Shown one piece after another: positions 60,687 through 64,000 of a stretch of DNA of 64,000 nt. The number at the start of each line of letters is the position of its first letter. Within the stretch, counting starts at the first letter, position 1. Source of the DNA: Pseudomonadota bacterium (GTDB lineage: Bacteria > Myxococcota > Myxococcia > Myxococcales > Myxococcaceae). The notes beneath the pieces were generated by a model. It worked only from the letters and a program-made list of their open reading frames with translations, searched no databases and was not told the origin of the DNA. Location of the stretch: NCBI GenBank assembly GCA_023423535.1, contig JAFAFL010000080.1, positions 1-64,000 of the forward strand. Reading direction: 5' to 3'. A program made the translations under genes and the position numbers.

Positions 60687-60923
60687 GTGAGATCTTCCGT
60701 GAGACTTTCGAAGAAGGCGGAGCGGACGCGCCTGCTGCTGGCGTTCGCGGGCGCGCTGGTCGGCGCCCTCATCGGGGCCTTCGGCTCGTTCGGGACCTCC
60801 AGCGCTGCGCAGCCGATCCTCCTCGCGGTGCTCGGCGCGGTCCTCGCGATCGGGCTGCATCATGTGGCGCACCGGCGCGCGCGGACGGCAGGCAAGCAGC
60901 CGGAACATCTGGCCAATTCTTGA
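60687..60923 (+). CDS. small hydrophobic membrane protein
   Basis: A 78-residue protein beginning at GTG 60687 with a strong AAAGGAGG 5 bases upstream. A basic N-terminus (KKAERTR) precedes two hydrophobic segments (LLLAFAGALVGALIGAFGSFG; QPILLAVLGAVLAIGLHHVA) and a basic tail. Family unknown. Confidence 0.6.
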   Translation: MRSSVRLSKKAERTRLLLAFAGALVGALIGAFGSFGTSSAAQPILLAVLGAVLAIGLHHVAHRRARTAGKQPEHLANS

Positions 60924-60981
60924 TCCCGGTCGCGGGCTGAGCGTTCATCGCGCTCCTGGGTGGGACATCCCTGGAGGATTC

Positions 60982-62538
60982 TTGACGAAGTGCATCCGGT
61001 GCGGGACGGAGCTGCCCCTTGCGGGCGAGTGCGCGAGCTGCGCCGGTGACGGACCCACGCCACCTCACGGCGTCCCGCGCATTCCGGAGCTCGAGCTGCA
61101 GCTCGACCGCCGCACGCGGCCGCTTCCTCCGCCGCAGCTTCCGGGCATGCCGCCTCCGCCGCCCGGCGATTTCCTCCAGCCGCCGGGACCGTCGCCCAGG
61201 CCCCCGCCCCCGCGCACCGCCTCCAGCGTGAGCCACCGCGCCGCCGCGCCGAGAGCCTCGTCGACGGCTGCGTCGGCCGCTGCTTCGAGCGCTGCCACCG
61301 TGCCCGTGCCCGCACTGCGCGCCGCGGTGCCCGATCCGTTCCGCTTCGCCGAGAGCGCAGAGATGGCGCCCTCCCCGCACGACGCGCCCACCCGCATCGC
61401 GCCGCTGCCGAGCGCGCCTCCCGCACCGAGGAGCCCTCCTCCGCCGCCGCGCGTGGGCTTCGCAGCACCGGCACCAGGACCGGCGCAGAAGCCCACGTCC
61501 CAGGAACCGACGCTGGACGAACCGCTGCCGCTCGACTTCAGCCCTCGGGCGGTGCCGAAGAGCGCGCCCGTCGTCCAGCCGCCGCCGAGGTCTCTCTCCG
61601 AGGAACTCTTCGACACCGAGCCGCAGCCGCTCGCCGAATCCGCCGAGCCCCCGACGGACATCGGCGCGCGCAGGTCACCGACCTTCGACCCGCTGCCCCG
61701 TCCGCCGGCCGGCTCCGGCCGCACCTTCGCGCCCGCGCCGCAGCCGACCGCGCCGATGGCCCCTGCGCCTGTCGCACCCGAAGCGAAGCCGCCGCCGCGT
61801 CCCGGCTCTCCCTTCGTGGCGCAGCTTCCGCTCCGCCGCACCGGCGAGGTGCCTCGGGTGAACGCCGGCTCTCAGCCGCCCGCTCCCGTCGCCTCCGCGG
61901 CGCTGGCGCAGGCAGCAACGACGGTCCCCTCCCCTGTCGCACGCCCGGAGCCCACTCGCCCCGAGCCCACGCTTCCCGACCGCGTCCGGCCCGAACCGGT
62001 GCGCTCGGAGGCTGTCCGGTCCGCGGCGGTGAAGTCCGAGGAGATCCACTTCCAGCGTGCGGCACTCTGGCGCCGGCTCGTGGCGGGCACGGTGGACACC
62101 GCGTTGCTCGTGCTGCTGTCCGGTGCGTACCTCGCGGTCGCGGCGCGCGCGGCGGGCATCCGTCCGGGACCCGCGCCCAGCGGAGGGCTCGACCTCCTCG
62201 CGCACCTGCTCCAGGCGTGGGCGCCGGTGCTGCTGCCCGGTGCCGCGGTCGCGCTGGCGCTCGGCGTGGCCTACGCGGCGATCTTCGGGATGCTCCTCGG
62301 CGGTCGCAGCCCGGGAAGGTTCCTCGCCGGCATCCGCCTGGTGGACGGCAGCGGCGCGCCGCCGGGTCCGGTGCGCGCGGTGGTGCGCGCGGTGCTCTCG
62401 GTGGGCTCGCTGGCGCTGCTCTGCGCGGGCTTCTGGCTCTCGCTGTTCGACCGGCGCGGCCAGACGCTCCACGACAAGCTCTCTGGAACCTTCGTCGTAC
62501 AGCCTTCGAGGGGGACGCGGGGCGCGCGAGGATCCTAG
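60982..62538 (+). CDS. RDD-family membrane protein with zinc-ribbon start and Pro-rich linker
   Basis: This 518-residue protein starts at TTG 60982 (GGAGG 4 bases upstream) with CIRCGTELPLAGECASC, a CxxC...CxxC zinc ribbon. About 330 residues of disordered Pro/Ala/Ser-rich linker follow. The C-terminal RDD domain (from FQRAALWRRLVAGTVDTALL, about 360) has three hydrophobic helices and the RDD-like ending FDRRGQTLHDKLSGTFVV. RDD proteins are poorly understood membrane proteins, some linked to ion homeostasis. A long linker between a cytoplasmic zinc ribbon and a membrane domain suggests a tethered scaffold. Confidence 0.8.
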   Translation: MTKCIRCGTELPLAGECASCAGDGPTPPHGVPRIPELELQLDRRTRPLPPPQLPGMPPPPPGDFLQPPGPSPRPPPPRTASSVSHRAAAPRASSTAASAAASSAATVPVPALRAAVPDPFRFAESAEMAPSPHDAPTRIAPLPSAPPAPRSPPPPPRVGFAAPAPGPAQKPTSQEPTLDEPLPLDFSPRAVPKSAPVVQPPPRSLSEELFDTEPQPLAESAEPPTDIGARRSPTFDPLPRPPAGSGRTFAPAPQPTAPMAPAPVAPEAKPPPRPGSPFVAQLPLRRTGEVPRVNAGSQPPAPVASAALAQAATTVPSPVARPEPTRPEPTLPDRVRPEPVRSEAVRSAAVKSEEIHFQRAALWRRLVAGTVDTALLVLLSGAYLAVAARAAGIRPGPAPSGGLDLLAHLLQAWAPVLLPGAAVALALGVAYAAIFGMLLGGRSPGRFLAGIRLVDGSGAPPGPVRAVVRAVLSVGSLALLCAGFWLSLFDRRGQTLHDKLSGTFVVQPSRGTRGARGS

Positions 62539-62553
62539 TATCGTCGGTCCTCC

Positions 62554-64000
62554 ATGCCTCTCCGGCTCGCCGAACACCTCGTCACGCGTGGGCTCATCGC
62601 CGCGGCCACGGTGGAGGAGGCCCAGCGCCGGAGGGCGAGCTACGGCGGCGGGCTGGACACCGCGCTGCTCGAGCTCGATGCCCTGAGCGAAAGCGCGCTG
62701 CTCTCCGCCTGCGCGGAGGTGTGCGGCCTGCGTGCGGTGAACCTCGCGGACTTCGAGCCGAACCGCGAGATGTCGCGCTTCGTCCCGGCCAACGTCGCCG
62801 AGCGCCTCGCCGCCGTGCCGCTCTCGGAGGACCGCGGCGTGCTGCACATGGCCTGCGCCTATCCGCCGCCGGTGCGCGATCTGGAGGAGGTGTCGCTGCT
62901 GCTCGGGCGGAAGCTCGAGCTGTGGGTGGCGCTGGAAGTGCGCGTCCGCGACTGGATCTCGGCCGTGTACCGCTCGCCGCTGCCGCCGCGGTTCGCGGTG
63001 CTGCTCGCGAGGCTCGATCCCTCGCGCGCCTCTCCGCCACGTCCGTCCGAATCTCCCGCCGTCGGCCGTCCGCGCCCGCCGCATGACGAGCTGAGCCTCG
63101 AGGAGGCGCTCACCCGCGAGGTGGGCATGCGCAGGCCGCTCGCGCAGGATCCGGTCATTCCGCTCGAGCGTCCGAAGCGCGCGGTGCCCGAGGCGACGGT
63201 CTCCTTCGATCTGAACGCGCTCGCAAAGCCCACCGCCCCGGCGCCGGTGAACACGCTCTCCTCCGCGCCGACCGCACCGAACGCGAACGAGGCCTTGGCC
63301 ACCGCGCCCACCGAGGACTTCGAGGAGCCGCCGCAGGTGGTGGTCTTCCCCACGCCGGGCCTCAGCGAGCCGCCGCCGCAGGGTGCGCTGCCCTCGCCGA
63401 AGATCGCGCAGCTCGAGGCCGCGCCGGAGCCCATCCCCACAGACCTCCCGCCGAGCCCGGAGAGGGCGCCGGAGTGGTCGCTCGACGACGCGCGAGGGGC
63501 GCTGGGGCACGCGGCGGACAGGGATCAGATCATCTGGGTCGCGCTGCAGCTCGCGCGTCGCACCTTCGAGTTCTCCGCTGCCTTCGCGGTCGTGCGCGGC
63601 AACGCGGTGGGCTGGGCCGCCGAGGGCCCGGGCGCGGAAGGCTTCAAGGCCTCACCTCCGGCGATCCCGCTCGATGCGCCGTCGCTCTTCCGCACCGTCG
63701 CGGTCACCCGCGGCAGCTACCTGGGGCCACCGCCCGCGGACCCGAACACCGCGCAGTTCCTCGCACAGCTGGGCCGTGCGCCGCGCACCGTGTTCCTCTT
63801 CCCCATCGAGGTGAACGGCCGCGTGGTCTGCCTCCTCTACGCGGACCCGGGCGCGCGCGCGGTCAGCCAGCGGCGGATGGCGGAGGTGGTGCTCCTCTGT
63901 CAGGAGCTCCCGTCCGCGTTCGCGAAGGTCATCCTCCACCGCAAGCACCAGCACGCGGCGCGCATGCCCGGCGCGGTCGCAGACATGGCGAGGGCCGCGG
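62554..64000 (+). CDS. GspE N-terminal (MshEN-like) domain protein with GAF-like region (partial)
   Basis: Open from ATG 62554 to the window end (482 codons, incomplete). The N-terminal 150 residues form a type II secretion GspE N-domain/MshEN-like module (HLVTRGLIAAATVEEAQRRR; ALLSACAEVCGLRAVNLADF; FVPANVAERLAAVPLSEDRG), a fold that binds cyclic-di-GMP in some proteins. A disordered Pro-rich linker (about 170-310) follows. The next part (DQIIWVALQLARRTFEFSAA onward, with VFLFPIEVNGRVVCLLYAD) looks like a GAF-type sensor. No ATPase motif appears before the window ends. Confidence 0.75.
   Translation, partial: MPLRLAEHLVTRGLIAAATVEEAQRRRASYGGGLDTALLELDALSESALLSACAEVCGLRAVNLADFEPNREMSRFVPANVAERLAAVPLSEDRGVLHMACAYPPPVRDLEEVSLLLGRKLELWVALEVRVRDWISAVYRSPLPPRFAVLLARLDPSRASPPRPSESPAVGRPRPPHDELSLEEALTREVGMRRPLAQDPVIPLERPKRAVPEATVSFDLNALAKPTAPAPVNTLSSAPTAPNANEALATAPTEDFEEPPQVVVFPTPGLSEPPPQGALPSPKIAQLEAAPEPIPTDLPPSPERAPEWSLDDARGALGHAADRDQIIWVALQLARRTFEFSAAFAVVRGNAVGWAAEGPGAEGFKASPPAIPLDAPSLFRTVAVTRGSYLGPPPADPNTAQFLAQLGRAPRTVFLFPIEVNGRVVCLLYADPGARAVSQRRMAEVVLLCQELPSAFAKVILHRKHQHAARMPGAVADMARAA

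Overview
The window is very GC-rich, single-contig chromosomal DNA from a Gram-negative bacterium. It has an outer membrane (TamA/TamB pair, TonB system), many lipoproteins with N-terminal lipoboxes, ASH and Cys-rich secreted proteins, a secreted subtilase with FG-GAP repeats, and several PAS, receiver and chemotaxis signalling proteins. This combination, the codon bias and the gene content fit the Myxococcota (a Myxococcales-type myxobacterium). That assignment is an inference, as no rRNA is present.

Layout. Positions 1-2760 are an accessory patch: an IS6110-like IS3-family element cut by the window edge, a NYN-domain ribonuclease-like gene, and a fragment of an IS91-like transposase. From 2763 on the DNA is gene-dense chromosome. 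2763-9404: a chemoreceptor fused to a solute-binding domain, and a large subtilase lipoprotein. 9628-13263: a small metzincin-like protein, a LruC-domain protein with its partner lipoprotein, and a PilZ protein. 13241-17937: dGTPase, then a tight three-gene operon (Asp/Asn-hydroxylase-like with PDZ, methyltransferase, GNAT/FemAB-like). 17939-21742: ASH lipoprotein, DedA protein, monofunctional transglycosylase. 21885-26186: zinc alcohol dehydrogenase pair, RlmN-like radical SAM enzyme, ECF sigma and zinc anti-sigma, 3-methyladenine glycosylase. 26362-32029: 4-alpha-glucanotransferase, CNNM/HlyC-type transporter, Kup potassium transporter, DoxX-like protein. 32190-38949: TamA (with a lipobox) and TamB. 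39024-44884: lipoprotein, truncated haemoglobin, hemerythrin, PAS kinase, second GH77. 44939-46973: putative Fur box followed by exbB-exbD-tonB. 46970-50672: secretin N-domain protein, NlpC/P60-like lipoprotein, small unknown, HemW. 50669-55333: repeat coiled-coil protein and M16 protease. 55374-58923: a candidate selenoprotein, a receiver-kinase hybrid and two lipoproteins. 58961-60594: prmA-rsmE. 60687-64000: small membrane protein, RDD protein, and a GspE-N-domain protein cut by the window end.

The most notable item is the gene at 55576-55965. It is a DCC-family (DUF393) thiol-disulfide oxidoreductase whose two active-site Cys codons are both in-frame TGA, giving U-x-x-U. A hairpin that fits the bacterial SECIS rules lies immediately downstream. 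Conventional gene callers would report only a 90-residue stub or nothing. No selenocysteine machinery lies in the window, so the claim depends on the rest of the genome.

Most genes are packed with 1-4 base overlaps (ATGA, GTGA, TTGA junctions), so translational coupling is common. Two convergent pairs overlap at their 3' ends. No CRISPR array, tRNA or rRNA was found.
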